Of a stretch of 64,000 nucleotides of DNA, positions 11,658 to 22,879 are shown one piece after another. How positions within the stretch are numbered: the stretch's first letter is position 1; the number at the start of each line of letters is the position of its first letter. Origin of the DNA: Mixophyes australis. Taxonomy: Eukaryota > Chordata > Amphibia > Anura > Limnodynastidae. Location of the stretch: positions 43,553,824 to 43,617,823 of the forward strand of contig JAVHZZ010000009.1 in the NCBI GenBank assembly GCA_036250195.1, given 5' to 3'. The position numbers and the translations under genes were made by a program. A model generated the notes under the pieces. That model searched no databases, was not told where the DNA came from, and saw nothing but the letters and a program-made list of their open reading frames with translations.

Positions 11658-11883
11658 TGTGATGTTATTGCATTAGATATGCTTAATGTTTGTAGACACT
11701 CCCTTATATGTTTAAGCTTGAATCTTTAGTGATGGTCCCTAAGACCATGGGGAATGCTGGGAAGTGGGTGTGGCCAGTGTGCAATGTACCCGGAGTCTGC
11801 AAATGGCTGAATAAAGAGCTCAGCAGTGCCCACCCATGCTTCAGTGTCCTGATGAACTGATTTACAAGTATATTAACAAAACA
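11658..11883 (+). repeat. 3' LTR of gypsy element
   Basis: 226 bp, identical by eye to the 5' LTR, followed by the right target duplication ATTGG at 11884-11888. Confidence 0.95.
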
Positions 11884-11900
11884 ATTGGTATCCCAATATT

Positions 11901-14268
11901 CAGGGCCTGATCAACCACTAGGCTGACCAGGCTGCAGCCTGGGGCGCTAGGTCCCGGGGGGCGCGGCACTGTGGGTATTTTTTTATTTTTTCATTTTTTT
12001 TTTTTTTCTTCATTCATTTTTTTTTGGGGGGTGGGGGAGGGGGGGGGTCGCCGCGGGGGAGTGGAGGGCTTGATGACCAAAAGCATTAGTGGTCAGTGGT
12101 TAGCAACACACAGCCAATCGCCAGGCTGTCTGTTGCTGTGCAGCAGACAGGAAGCAGGACGTCTTCACTTCCTATCTGCTGATCTGAGGAGAGGAGCGAC
12201 GCTGGCACTACTACGGGTAAGTGAAGGGGGGAACTGCCCTGCATATCTATAGGGAGGGGGGGGGAACTGCCCTGCATATCTATAGGGAGGGGGGGGGGGG
12301 AACTGCCCTGCATATCTATAGGAAGTGGGGGGGAACTGCTCTGCATATCTATAGGGAGGGGGGGGGGAACTGCCCTGCATATCTATAGGGAGGGGGGGGA
12401 ACTGCCCTGCATATCTATAGGGAGGGGGGGGGGGAACTGCCCTGCATATCTATAGGGAGGGGGGGAACTGCCCTGCATATCTATAGGGGGGGGGGGGACT
12501 GCCCTGCATATCTATAGGGAGCGGGGGGGGAACTGCCCTGCATATCTATAGGGAGGGGGGGGGAACTGCCCTGCATATCTATAGGGAGGGGGGGAACTGC
12601 CCTGCATATCTATAGGGAGGGGGGGGGGAACTGCCCTGCATATCTATAGGGAGGGGGGGAACTGCCCTGCATATCTATAGGGAGGGGGGGGGAACTGCCC
12701 TGCATATCTATAGGGAGGGGGGGGGAACTGCCCTGAATATCTATAGGGAGGGGGGGGGAACTGCCCTGCATATCTATAGGGAGGGGGGGAACTGCCCTGC
12801 ATATCTATAGGGAGGGGGGGGAACTGCCCTGCATATCTATAGGGAGGGGGAGAACTGCCCTGCATATCTATATGGAGGGGGAACTGCCCTGCATATTTAT
12901 AGGAAGGGGGGGGGAACTACCCTGCATATCTATAGGGAGGGGGGGAACTACCCTGCATATCTATAGGGAGGGGGGAACTGCCCTGCATATCTATAGGGAG
13001 GGGGGGAACTGCCCTGCATATCTATAGGGAGGGGGGGAACTGCCCTGCATATCTATAGGGAGGGGGGGAACTGCCCTGCATATCTATAGGGAGGGGGGGG
13101 GAACTGCCCTGCATATCTATAGGGAGGGGGGGGGAACTGCCCTGCATATCTATAGGGAGGGGGGGGGAACTGCCCTGCATATCTATAGGGAGGGGGGGGA
13201 ACTGCCCTGCATATCTATAGGGAGGGGGAGAACTGCCCTGCATATCTATAGGGAGGGGGAACTGCCCTGCATATCTATAGGAAGGGGGGGGGGAACTACC
13301 CTGCATATCTATAGGGAGGGGGGGGAACTACCCTGCATATCTATAGGGAGGGGGGGGGGAACTACACTGCATATCTATAGAGGGGGGGGAACTACCCTGC
13401 CTATCTATAGGGAGGGGGGGACTACCCTGCATATCTATAGGGAGGGAGAGGGGGGACTGTCATGCATATGTATAGGGAGGGAGAGGGGGACTGTCATACA
13501 AATCTATAGGGTGGGAGGGGGGCTGCCATGAAAATCTATAGGGAGGGAGAGAGGTTGATATCTATGAAGGAGGGCAGAGGAGGGGGGCTGATATATGTGA
13601 CTGGGGGAGTTTTGATGTGACGGGGGGGGGATAGCTACAGAGTGGAGGTAAGGAAAATAGCTGCAAGGGGGATGGATGCAGGGTGGGAGGTAAAGAAAAT
13701 GGCTGCAGCAGGGGTTAAGGAAAATGGCTGTGGGGGGGGGTTGTGGTTAAGGAAAATGGCTGCAGGGGGTATTTGAAAAATAGAGCAGCTTTGGGGGGCA
13801 GAATCTCATGATTGTGTGGTGGTCACATGGGTGGTCTCAGCAATCACTAGAATACTAAATATTAGTGAGATGGGGCTGGTAGAGGTTTGTATTTGATTGA
13901 CAACAAATATTCAGATATTGCTTATATATGCCTGTCCAATGGGGTACTTTTAGCAGGCCATAATGGAGTGTTTTGTTTTAACTAAAGGGCCTAATCATTC
14001 AGGGTTTGCATTATAATACATTTTTGCATTTTCAAAAAAGGACGCCAACTTTCCAGAAGCCAGCGTGAGGATAACAAAGTTGCAAGAGAGAAGAGCAAGG
14101 ACAGGTAAGAGACAATGGCACAATCTGTCTAAATTTGAATGCTGGAGAATACACCTGAACATTCATATTCAGGAGTGTTCCTATACACCTATATATTCGG
14201 AGGAAGTAGGGGCGGGGGCGCTGCGGCCGTATTAGCCTAGGGCGGCCAGAACCCTTAATCAGGCCCGG
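11901..14268. mobile_element. Non-autonomous hAT with G-rich minisatellite (copy A), TSD CCAATATT
   Basis: Starts CAGGGCCTGATCAA and ends TTAATCAGGCCCGG, an imperfect terminal inverted repeat. It is flanked by a perfect 8-bp duplication CCAATATT (11893-11900 and 14269-14276), as expected for hAT. No transposase is encoded. Inside lie a T-rich stretch, a GCCGCGGGG-rich block near 12048, about 37 copies of a roughly 33-bp minisatellite, and a unique tail shared with copy B at 15894. Short open frames on either strand inside it are products of the repeat. Confidence 0.9.
12228..13440 (+). repeat. G-rich minisatellite, about 37 units of 31-35 bp
   Basis: The unit is a GGAACTGCCCTGCATATCTA core followed by TAGGGA and a run of 5-10 G. 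Unit-length variation comes mostly from the G run. The runs GGGA-GGGGGG on the + strand give many potential G-quadruplex sites. Toward 13440-13560 the units decay into GGGAGGGAGAGGGGGACTGTCAT variants. The homologous array in copy B (16075-16330) has only about 8 units. Confidence 0.95.
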
Positions 14269-14276
14269 CCAATATT

Positions 14277-15055
14277 ACCAATTTATATGACACCCATATA
14301 AGTGCAACACAGAAAAACATGTAAGTCTGCGTACCATATATCCTGAAGTATCCCACTTCTGGAGAAAATTAAAACATGTGCAACACCAATGACTTCACAG
14401 TCACAACCTCATCCAGATGGCGAAATTGCATAAGATTGAAAAAAAGGAAGATATTTTGGTATGCATATAAAAAATTTAATAAAATGTAATAAAAGCACTC
14501 ACATGAGGTACTGGACAATACACTGGATACAGCTCAACGCGTTTCGTCTTTCACAACTCAAGACTTCATCAGGAGCATGAGATATACATGTACCTAAAAT
14601 TAGAGCTATTTATAGTATAGCCACGCTAATTGGCACATGCGCGGTGACCGCCACTCATCGCGCATGCGCGGACAATAGAAATAGCTTTATTGTTTCAAAT
14701 ATAGATGACAAACAAGCAAACTCGGAAATGAGCTATTAAATGAATGAATGAACAAAATAGATAGGTTGATATAGTGTAAGAGGTCTCCTATAATTATATA
14801 TGGACCTTTTTTGGGATGTTATATGGACTTACATTATCTAACGTTGCTTATAGCGGATCCATGCTGAGTTGGTACATACATTGCATTGGTCCGTCAGCGC
14901 GCATGCGCCAAAACAAAATAACTTTATCGATAAGGTCAATATCTGCGCAGCGTGAGCCCGTCAACGCGCATGCGCCGAAACACAGAGCAACTCTTACCAA
15001 TACAAATACCTATAGCAACTAGAATGGGACAAGAGACCCATATGTGACCTTAGAG
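14277..15055 (-). mobile_element. PLE-like untranslated region with hammerhead motif
   Basis: No coding capacity. It contains the hammerhead-type sequence at 14532-14576 on the minus strand and, upstream of it on that strand, several CGCGCATGCGC-type motifs (about 14655-14670, 14895-14908, 14970-14985). Hammerhead ribozymes in the terminal repeats of Penelope-like elements are established knowledge. Assigning this whole stretch to a PLE is an inference. Confidence 0.5.
14532..14576 (-). ncRNA. Hammerhead ribozyme motif (type I, minimal)
   Basis: On the minus strand the order is GCTC, CTGATGA (conserved core), a stem-loop closed by GTCTT/AAGAC, GAAAC (conserved core), a short ACGCGT segment, T, then GAGC. 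GCTC and GAGC pair to form stem I. The conserved CUGAUGA and GAAA boxes are in the right order and spacing, and cleavage would fall between the U after ACGCGU and GAGC. Stem III would be only about two base pairs within one molecule, but ACGCGU is self-complementary, so two molecules could share a longer stem III. This matches the minimal hammerheads described in Penelope-like elements and retrozymes. Confidence 0.75.
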
Positions 15056-15893
15056 AAGGAATAAAATACTAAGTTATCAGTAAACCACAAATACTAGAAT
15101 CCTACCTATCAAGATGTATATCCATTAGATCTAGATGAATTACATCTAAAGTTAATAGACTATGCCCTGCATCTATGCACCTTATTGTAAATAGTTTTAT
15201 ATTTGGATAATTGAATAGTAACAATGCCAGAAGTATAGCATGATCATACTCACATTTGTACATATAATCCACACTGTATTCAACTGTGCTACCAAGATAT
15301 CACTATAACATAATGAGCCACAATAATTAAGTGGAATCTGACCAGGAAATATATACATATAACAAAGATAGTTAAAAAAAAATTAGGTTCCATAGAAACT
15401 GGCTTCTATTACCTTCTATATTATATTTTACTACAGGTTTTTCATTGGTCTACTCCCCTCTTAAATTAAAATACCGTGGTAATGATATTTTTTAAACTGT
15501 TTTTGATAAATATATATCCACTTAATTATTGCGGTTCATTATAGTTTTAGTTACTATGGAACCTAAAAATTTTTTAACTATCTTTGTTATATGTATATAT
15601 TTCCTGGTCAGATTCCACTTAATTATTGTGGCTCATTATGTTATAGTGATATCTTGGTAGCACAGTTGAATACAGTGTGGATTATATGTACAAATGTGAG
15701 TATGATCATGCTATACTTCTGGCATTGTTACTATTCAATTATCCAAATATAAAACTATTTACAATAAGGTGCATAGATGCAGGGCATAGTCTATTAACTT
15801 TAGATGTAATTCATCTAGATCTAATGGATATACATCTTGATAGGTAGGATTCTAGTATTTGTGGTTTACTGATAACTTTGTATTTTATTCCTT
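15056..15893. repeat. Large inverted repeat, arms about 345 bp, spacer about 148 bp
   Basis: The left arm 15056-15400 and right arm 15549-15893 are reverse complements with few mismatches: AAGGAATAAAATACT at 15056 pairs with the end at 15893, and AGGTTCCATAG near 15394 pairs with CTATGGAACCT near 15555. The spacer contains a diverged extra copy of part of the right arm (CACTTAATTATTG near 15510). No protein is encoded. The right arm abuts the truncated hAT copy B directly. It may be an inverted terminal structure of the adjacent PLE-like sequence. Confidence 0.92.
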
Positions 15894-17143
15894 GTCGCCG
15901 CGGGGGGTGGAGGGCTCGACGATCAAAAGCATAGGTGGTCAGTGGTTAGCAACACACAGCCAATCGCCAGGCTGCCTGTTGCTGTGCAGCAGACAGGAAG
16001 CAGGACGTCTTCACTTCCTATCTGCTGATCTGAGGAGAGGAGTGACGCTGGCACAACTACAGGTAAGTGAAGGGGGGAACTGCCCTGCATATCTATAGGG
16101 AGGGGGGGAACTGCCCTGCATATCTATAGGGAGGGGGGGGGGGGGGGAACTGCCCTGCATATCTATAGGGAGGGGGGGGGAACTGCCCTGCATATCTATA
16201 GGGAGGGGGGGGGAACTGCCCTGCATATCTATAGGGAGGGGGGGGGGAACTACCCTGCATATCTATAGGGAGGGGGGGGAACTACCCTGCATATCTATAG
16301 GGGGGGGGACTACCCTGCATATCTATAGGGAGGGAGAGGGGGGACTGTCATGCATATGTATAGGGAGGGAGAGGGGGACTGTCATACAAATCTATAGGGT
16401 GGGAGGGGGGGGCTGCCATGAAAATCTATAGGGAGGTAGAGAGGTTGATATGTATGAAGGAGGCAGAGGAGGGGGGCTGATATATGTGACTGGGGGAGTT
16501 TTGATGTGACGGGGGGGATAGCTAGCTAGCAGAGTGGAGGTAAGGAAAATAGCTGCAAGGGGGATGGATGCAGGGTGGGAGGTAAAGAAAATGGCTGCAG
16601 CAGGGGTTAAGGAAAATGGCTGTGCGGGGGGGGAGGGGTTGTGGTTAAGGAAAATGGCTGCAGGGGGTATTTAAAAAATAGAGCAGCTTTGGGGGGCAGA
16701 ATCTCGTGATTGTGTGGTGGTCACATGGGTGGTCTCAGCAATCACTAGAATACTAAATATTAGTGAGATGGGGCTGGTAGAGGTTTGTATTTGATTGACA
16801 ACAAATATTCAGATATTGCTTATATATGCCTGTCCAATGGGATACTTTTAGCTGGCCATAAAGGAGTGTTTTGTTTTAACTAAAGGGCCTAATCATTCAG
16901 GCTTTGCATTATAATACATTTTTGCATTTTAAAAAAAGGACGCCAACTTTCCAGAAGCCAGCGAGAGGATAACAAAGTTGCAAGAGAGAAGAGCAAGGAC
17001 AGGTAAGAGACAATGGCACAATCTGTCTAAATTTGAATGCTGGAGAATACACCTGAACATTCATATTCAGGAGTGTTCCTATACACCTATATATTCGATA
17101 CACGTATTAGCCTAGGGCGGCCAGAACCCTTAATCAGGCCCTG
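15894..17143. mobile_element. Truncated hAT with G-rich minisatellite (copy B)
   Basis: Matches copy A (11901-14268) from its GTCGCCGCGG block to the right terminus TAATCAGGCCCTG, with near-identical unique sequence after the minisatellite. The left terminus and about 150 bp are missing: the sequence begins abruptly at the end of the palindrome's right arm. Its minisatellite (16075-16330) is much shorter than in copy A. A few indels separate the copies, for example near 16515, 16630 and 17100. Confidence 0.85.
16075..16330 (+). repeat. G-rich minisatellite, about 8 units
   Basis: Same unit as at 12228-13440, including G runs of up to 14 (16132-16147). Confidence 0.92.
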
Positions 17144-17479
17144 TATGTAGCATAATGTAAAATTAAATGGTAAATATCTAGCTGAATGTGAGCTATCATC
17201 CTCTATTATCTCTATTTAGGATTGATATGTTCAGATGTTAGTGTAGATCTTGTATTGCCTCCCTGTGGAGATTGAGTTAATTAGCTGTGGGAAGAGTGGA
17301 CTTGTGTCTCTGAGTGAGTCTGAAAGCAACCACAATGTGCTGCAAGAGAGGATGTCTTACGTGCTTTCTTATCAGTTCATGGCGCCAAGTACCTTACTGT
17401 TCATTATACAGGTCAATGAACTGCCTGAATAAGAGTATGCATCTATTTTACAATTAGTTTTCAAGTATACACATAAGTA
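17144..17479. other. Non-coding stretch
   Basis: No recognisable gene or repeat. The last eight bases (17472-17479, CATAAGTA) are the left duplication of the MITE that follows. Confidence 0.4.
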
Positions 17480-17795
17480 CATACTTACCTACTTTCTTCA
17501 GCTCTCTTCCGGGAGCCAGCCAGTGGAGGGGGGGCGTGAGGGGGCGGGGCGGCCAAAATCGCGTCATTTCGGCCCCGCCCCCTGTGACGTCATGACGCAG
17601 ATTGCGTCATTTGACAGCGGGGGGCGGGGCTAAACGCCGCGATTCATCGGGAATCGCGGCGTTTGGGATCTAATTCTGCCCACTTCACTAGGAAGTGGGC
17701 AGAATTCGGTAGATTGCCACACTCGCCCGGGAGTCCGGGAGACTCTCGCAAAATGCGGGAGTCTCCCGGACATTCCGGGAGAGTTGGCAAGTATG
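17480..17795. mobile_element. hAT-type MITE, TSD CATAAGTA
   Basis: 316 bp with ends CATACTTACC and GTTGGCAAGTATG, flanked by a perfect 8-bp duplication CATAAGTA (17472-17479 and 17796-17803). The interior is GC-rich with nested inverted repeats, for example AACGCCGCGATTC at 17632 and its complement at 17652, and TCTGCCCACTT near 17675 with its complement near 17692. It is the same family as 18684-18986. Confidence 0.88.
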
Positions 17796-17803
17796 CATAA
17801 GTA

Positions 17804-18602
17804 TTGATGTGCTGTTTCCAATAACCTGAGATAGAGATGGGGAAAATATTGAACTCTGAAAAGGAAAAATATGTGATACATTTTTGTGATGTATATTTTG
17901 CAGTTCATTGTGTTTTGCAGTTGATTTGCAATAAGCGTATACTGTAAAAGTATATAAACACACATCTCTGAATAATAGATTAACATCATCTTGCTTTTTG
18001 TAGAATATTATGCAGTAATATGTGAATCAGCATTCATATTGTGCAAATAGTGAGCATCTGGATATGTATGGTTATTTCCTGCTGCTTCCTGTTCAGATTG
18101 CAGATTCAGCTTAGTCTTCTGCCTGGGTATAAATAGCTGGCTATATATAGAAATAATACTTATCCGCTACTGTAGTGACTGCAACTGTCATAAGGGATTG
18201 TGCAAAGGAAGCAAAAACTTGCACTAACAACCCTGTCCTTTTTAAAGCAATTTATTGCATCATTGCAAATGAAACATTTAGTTGAAATAAGAACTATATT
18301 TCAAAAAGTAAGAAAAGTTACATATTTGAAATTAGATTTTTCTAAAACTTTTTTTAATACATTTATACAAAGCATATACACATTTAATTAAATGCATGTA
18401 TATTAGGAAACCTAACAAACCTTTCCACAATTAAAGTAAATTTGAACTGAAAACCTTTACTGTACATGACCACAATAAAAGTAAAACTAAGCAGAATAAA
18501 ATGCTTAGTAATGAAGTGTTTTTACTCTTGCTCATTTGTCAAGCAAGGGCAGGTTACATTGAATTGAGGATGCTTACTCTACATATTTAATTTTAAGAAT
18601 TA
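17804..18602. other. Non-coding stretch
   Basis: AT-rich, no coding signal. There is a possible TATA-like TATAAATAG near 18129 with no gene attached. I see nothing else. Confidence 0.4.
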
Positions 18603-18683
18603 ACCACTCACAGGGCCGGACTAGGACTAAAAATAAGCCCTGGTATTTAAAGCACACAGGCCCACGTGTTGTGGGCTCTATGC

Positions 18684-18986
18684 CATAGTTGCCAACTCCC
18701 GGAAACTTGTTTCCGGGAGAGGGGGCGTGGCTGGAGGGCGGGAGGGGGCGGGACGAGGCCAATCGCGTCATTTTGGCGCCACCCCCGCGACCCCCGTAAT
18801 TTGCGTTGCGGGGGGCGGGGCCAAAATTACGCGATTGGCCTCGTTCCGCCCCCTCCCGCCCTCCAAAATGGCGTGATTCTCGGTGAAATCCGGGATGCGG
18901 GAGAAATGCCATCTCCCCCGGGAGCCCGGGAGACTGACCCGAATTTCGGGAGTCTCCCGGACTTTCCGGGAGAGTTGGCAAGTATG
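18684..18986. mobile_element. hAT-type MITE, TSD CTCTATGC
   Basis: 303 bp starting CATAGTTGCCAACTC and ending GAGAGTTGGCAAGTATG, with long GC-rich palindromic arms around 18725-18870. It is flanked by a perfect 8-bp duplication CTCTATGC (18676-18683 and 18987-18994). It is the second member of the family at 17480 and is inserted inside the 18611 hAT. Confidence 0.88.
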
Positions 18987-19060
18987 CTCTATGCACTATA
19001 TTGTCGCACACTGATGCTGGCGCAGTGTGTGTTGCTGGTGCAGTACAACATAATGTAGTA

Positions 19061-19088
19061 TGAGTGTGTGTGTGTGTGTGTGTGTGTG
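19061..19088. repeat. (GT)n microsatellite
   Basis: About 14 GT dinucleotides in a row. Confidence 0.95.
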
Positions 19089-19184
19089 AGAATTATTTCT
19101 CCTAAGGACCCTCAACATTGCATTGCTAGCACCCCAATTACATCAATAAATACCATGACAATACATTATTAGTGCCCAAATTAC

Positions 19185-20640
19185 AGCAATAAATAACCCA
19201 ACACACACACTCATACTACATCAATCACCCCCACATTACAGCAACCGGCATCACCCCCCACATTACAGCGTCCAGCATGACCCCCCAAATTACAGCATCC
19301 GCAATCACCCCCCACATTACAGCAACCAGCATCACCGCCCACATTGCAGCAACCAGTATCACCCCCACATTACAGCAACCGGCATCACCCCCACATTACA
19401 GCAACCGGCATCACCCCCACATTACAACAACCGGCATCACCCCCCACATTACAGCAACCGGCATCACCCCCCACATTACAGCGTCCAGCATCACCTCCCA
19501 CATTGCAGCAACCAGCATCACCCCCCCCCCCCACATTACAGAAACCAGCATCAACCACACATTACAGCATCCAGCATCACCGCCCACATTGCAGCAACCA
19601 GCATCACCGCCCACATTGCAGCAACCAGCATCACCCCCCACATTACAGCATCCAGCATCACCCCCCACATTACAGCGTCCAGCATCACCCCCCACATTAC
19701 AGCATCCGGCATCATCCCCCACATTACAGCAACCAGCATCACCTCCCACATTGCAGCAACCAGCATCACCCCCCACATTGCAGCAACCAGCATCACCCCC
19801 CACATTACAGCAACCGGCATCACCCCCCACATTACAGCGTCCAGCATCACCCCCCAAATTACAGCAACCAGCATCACCCCCCACATTACAGCATCCAGCA
19901 TCACCCCCCAAATTACAGCAACCAGCATCACCCCCCACATTACAGCAACCAGCATCACCCCCCACATTACAGCAACCAGCATCACCCCCCACATTACAGC
20001 AACCAGCATCACCCCCCACATTACAGCAACCGGCATCACCCCCCACATTACAGCAACCAGCATAACCCCCCACATTACAGCAACCAGCATCACCCCCCAC
20101 ATTACAGAAACCAGCATCACCCCCCACATTACAGCATCCGGCATCACCCCCCACATTACAGCAACCGGCATCACCCCCCACATTACAGCAACCAGCATCA
20201 CCCCCCAAATTACAGCAACCAGCATCACCCCCCACATTACAGCAACCAGCATCACCCCCCACATTACAGCAACCTGCATCACCCCCCAAATTACAGCAAC
20301 CAGCATCACCCCCCACATTACAGCAACCGGCATCACCTCCCACATTACAGCAACCAGCATCACCCCCCAAATTACAGCAACCAGCATCACCCCCCACATT
20401 ACAGCAACCAGCATCACCCCCCAAATTACAGCAACCAGCATCACCCCCCACATTACAGCAACCAGCATCACCGCCCACATTGCAGCAACCGGCATCACCC
20501 CCCACATTACAGCAACCAGCATCACCACCCACATTGCAGCAACCGGCATCACCCCCCACATTACAGCAACCAGTATCACCGCCCACATTGCAGCAACCGG
20601 CATCACCCCCCACATTGCAGCAACCGGCATCCGTCTCCTA
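19185..20640. repeat. 27-bp minisatellite, about 52 units
   Basis: The unit is CAGCAACCAGCATCACCCC followed by CCCACATTA. Because 27 is a multiple of three and units rarely contain stops, several long frames stay open on both strands (up to about 434 codons on + and 400 on -). Their translations are simple nonapeptide repeats in every frame. No frame shows preferential conservation by eye, so I treat all as non-coding. Variant units (CAACCGG, GCGTCC, CATCCGG, AAATTA) are interspersed. Confidence 0.95.
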
Positions 20641-20779
20641 CTTATTAACAATACTAAGCCCCAAACACACTACAGCATTGCCGCCACCACGCCACCCCAT
20701 ACTACAGCAATACCACCAATTATACAGGCGCTACTGTAAGAAACCAATGTTTTGCTTTTTCAAATCTCCCACAAAATAG

Positions 20780-21936
20780 CAACAACAGAATACTTACACA
20801 CATATAGGTAACAGGTACCCTTTTTCCTCAATTAAATAGTAATGGCAGAATTTTCATGAATCATTCCACATGAAATAAAACTAACATATATCTAAAAAAA
20901 TCATAACTATTGAATGATCATTTGAACCCACACGGCCACATTTAAAGTATTTCCATCTACAGCAAAATGTCAGAGAAAAATATTTTTTTTACTAACTTTT
21001 TTTTAGTAACTGGATATGCGTCTTTTCTATTCATTTTAAATAACACAGTATATAAATTAAGGGGATATTGGAGGTGGGTGAGAGATAATTGGTTGTGATC
21101 CATCAGTTTGATGGAAAACAGATAGGAAACATTTAGATTATTTACCTGGAGACTTCTACCCCCTTGACTCACAGGCAGGGCTGACAAGAGGAATTTTGAG
21201 CCACAATACAGCAACTTCTTTGGGCTCCCATCATATTCAACAATGAAAGACTTGCCTTTGGCAGAAGTTCATATTATGCCACACCGTAGTGCGCCCAGTT
21301 CATTTTATGCCACATCGTAGTGCCCCAAGGCCATATTATGCCACAATAGTGTCCCCAAATAACATTATGCCATAGTAGTGCCCCCAAATCATTAGTAGTG
21401 CCCAGACAAAAACTCATTCACAAATAAAAATTGGTACAGCATATCAGATACTGAGAGTGTGAGTCCCAGGAGCAGCTTAATACACCATTTACAATGCAAA
21501 CAAAAATAGATATATTAACACAATCACAGATAATATTATGACAAGCAATGTTTTTTCCTCTTAATTAAAAATCTCTGTACAGATAGATATGCAAGAAACA
21601 TTACAGTGCAATAATAAGCAATACATAGTGTTTTAAACGTCATTGGAAACACAGTAGTGCCCCCAGTTCAAGAAAGGATGGTTAAAAACACATTGCACAC
21701 GAGAAAATATATGAACCTACCTGATTATGGCATTCTGTGTTCTGTTCTCCTACTGGGCAAGGAGGGACCCGCAGCTGTCAACTCACACAGGCAGTCGGGA
21801 GAAGGAACAGAGAGCAGTGGTCGAAGCGGAAATTTTGAAGTGGGGTTATGGAAAATATAAGTGGATGGAGTATGAACGCTTGATTTTTTATTTTTTTTAA
21901 CATGTTATGAGCATTTTGTCGCTATCCAATAACGAT
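20780..21936. other. Non-coding interior of hAT, degenerate 35-bp repeat
   Basis: Positions 21265-21400 hold 4-5 imperfect copies of a unit containing ATTATGCCACA.GTAGTGCCC. The rest is unremarkable. Confidence 0.5.
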
Positions 21937-22721
21937 TGTCGAATCTCGATTTGTGTTTCCAACGCACAAAGATTTATTCTCAAAAAGTAGCAGAATATAT
22001 TAAAGCAAAATAATAATAAATACAGCCGTTACTTATCGCAGGCGCTCTGGATCCAGTGAACAGTCATTCAGTCCTGAAGTCTGTGGACAAGATGTCTGAA
22101 CACTAGATGAGGAGCTGCTGCTTATATGCACACAGAGATACAGTAAACAATGCAGATGGTATAGCTTGCTTCTATTGGTCCAGGTTTCAGGAAGGCCCAG
22201 GGGGTTGTCGATCATTGGCTAGTTCAAACTAAAGAATCCAAAGGTGGGGGTCATCTCTCCAGGGGATATGCTCTGATCTTCCCGCCAAGATTCATAGTCT
22301 TAATAGTCCATAATTCCCTAACATTAATAACTTGCATATGCACTCTGCGATCCCTTCGCAGAGTGAACCAGACAGTCGCAAAAGTAAAGGGGATTAATAT
22401 GATACCACACATGACATGATTCCTTCAACCTGTACCATATATTTTACTGTTATGCATATAACTTATAATATTACACATAAACACTACTATATTTCGACAT
22501 AAATAACTATGTGTTGCAACTACCATTAATGTTAATTACTATTTTACAAGTGTGTGTGTTGGTGCGAAGGTATGTAAAAGCGTAAATACTGTTGTTGCCA
22601 CGTGTTGCGGCTGCGTACGCCCTTCCACGCCGTAGCGTGCCATACGCATCTTTTCAGACAAAGACAACCAAGTTTGCTCGATTTAATTGCAATGACTTTA
22701 TCCAATTTGCTGACTTCGACA
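21937..22721 (-). repeat. Solo LTR, minus strand
   Basis: Read on the minus strand it starts TGTCGAAGTCAGC and ends GATTCGACA, so TGTCGAA/TTCGACA forms the terminal inverted repeat. AATAAA (minus strand) lies near 21975. Related copies are at 6618-6835 (+, 5' part only) and 44697-45549 (minus, diverged). The conserved middle carries CCAAAGGTGGGGGTCATCTC at about 22229 and 45060 on the + strand. I could not find a matching target duplication. Confidence 0.75.
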
Positions 22722-22879
22722 AACACTTGTCCCCTCTGTGCATTCCCATTCTTCATTACTACTTGTGTTTTGTGATGGCTGCATCCCTGACATTCCCATT
22801 CTGTCTCTCTCTTTACACTTTCTTTTACCTATGCCCCTGCACCTTCTTCTCCTTTGTCCCTCTCACTTAACCCCCCTGC

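Larger units (their letters stand above)
7325..11883 (+). mobile_element. Complete, apparently intact Ty3/gypsy LTR retrotransposon, TSD ATTGG
   Basis: A 4,559-bp element: two 226-bp LTRs, a primer-binding site directly after the 5' LTR, one uninterrupted gag-pol frame and a polypurine tract directly before the 3' LTR. Perfect 5-bp duplications ATTGG flank it (7320-7324 and 11884-11888). The two LTRs look identical over all 226 positions, which implies a very recent insertion because both LTRs are copied from one template. The gene order protease, reverse transcriptase, RNase H, integrase is standard for Ty3/gypsy. There is no envelope frame. It inserted only 12 bp from the left end of the hAT at 11901. 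Confidence 0.96.

Noticed and set aside
12086..13306. Minus-strand frames with a repeated MQGSSPPPYRYAGQF-like peptide
   Set aside because: They are produced by the roughly 33-bp minisatellite. Frame continuity breaks wherever the G run changes length.
19277..20648. Long open frames (up to about 434 codons) on both strands
   Set aside because: They are a 27-bp minisatellite, a multiple of three, open in several frames at once. The translations are simple repeats with no domain.
21937..22721. Target duplication around the solo LTR
   Set aside because: Flanks ACGAT and AACAC do not match, so no TSD was claimed.
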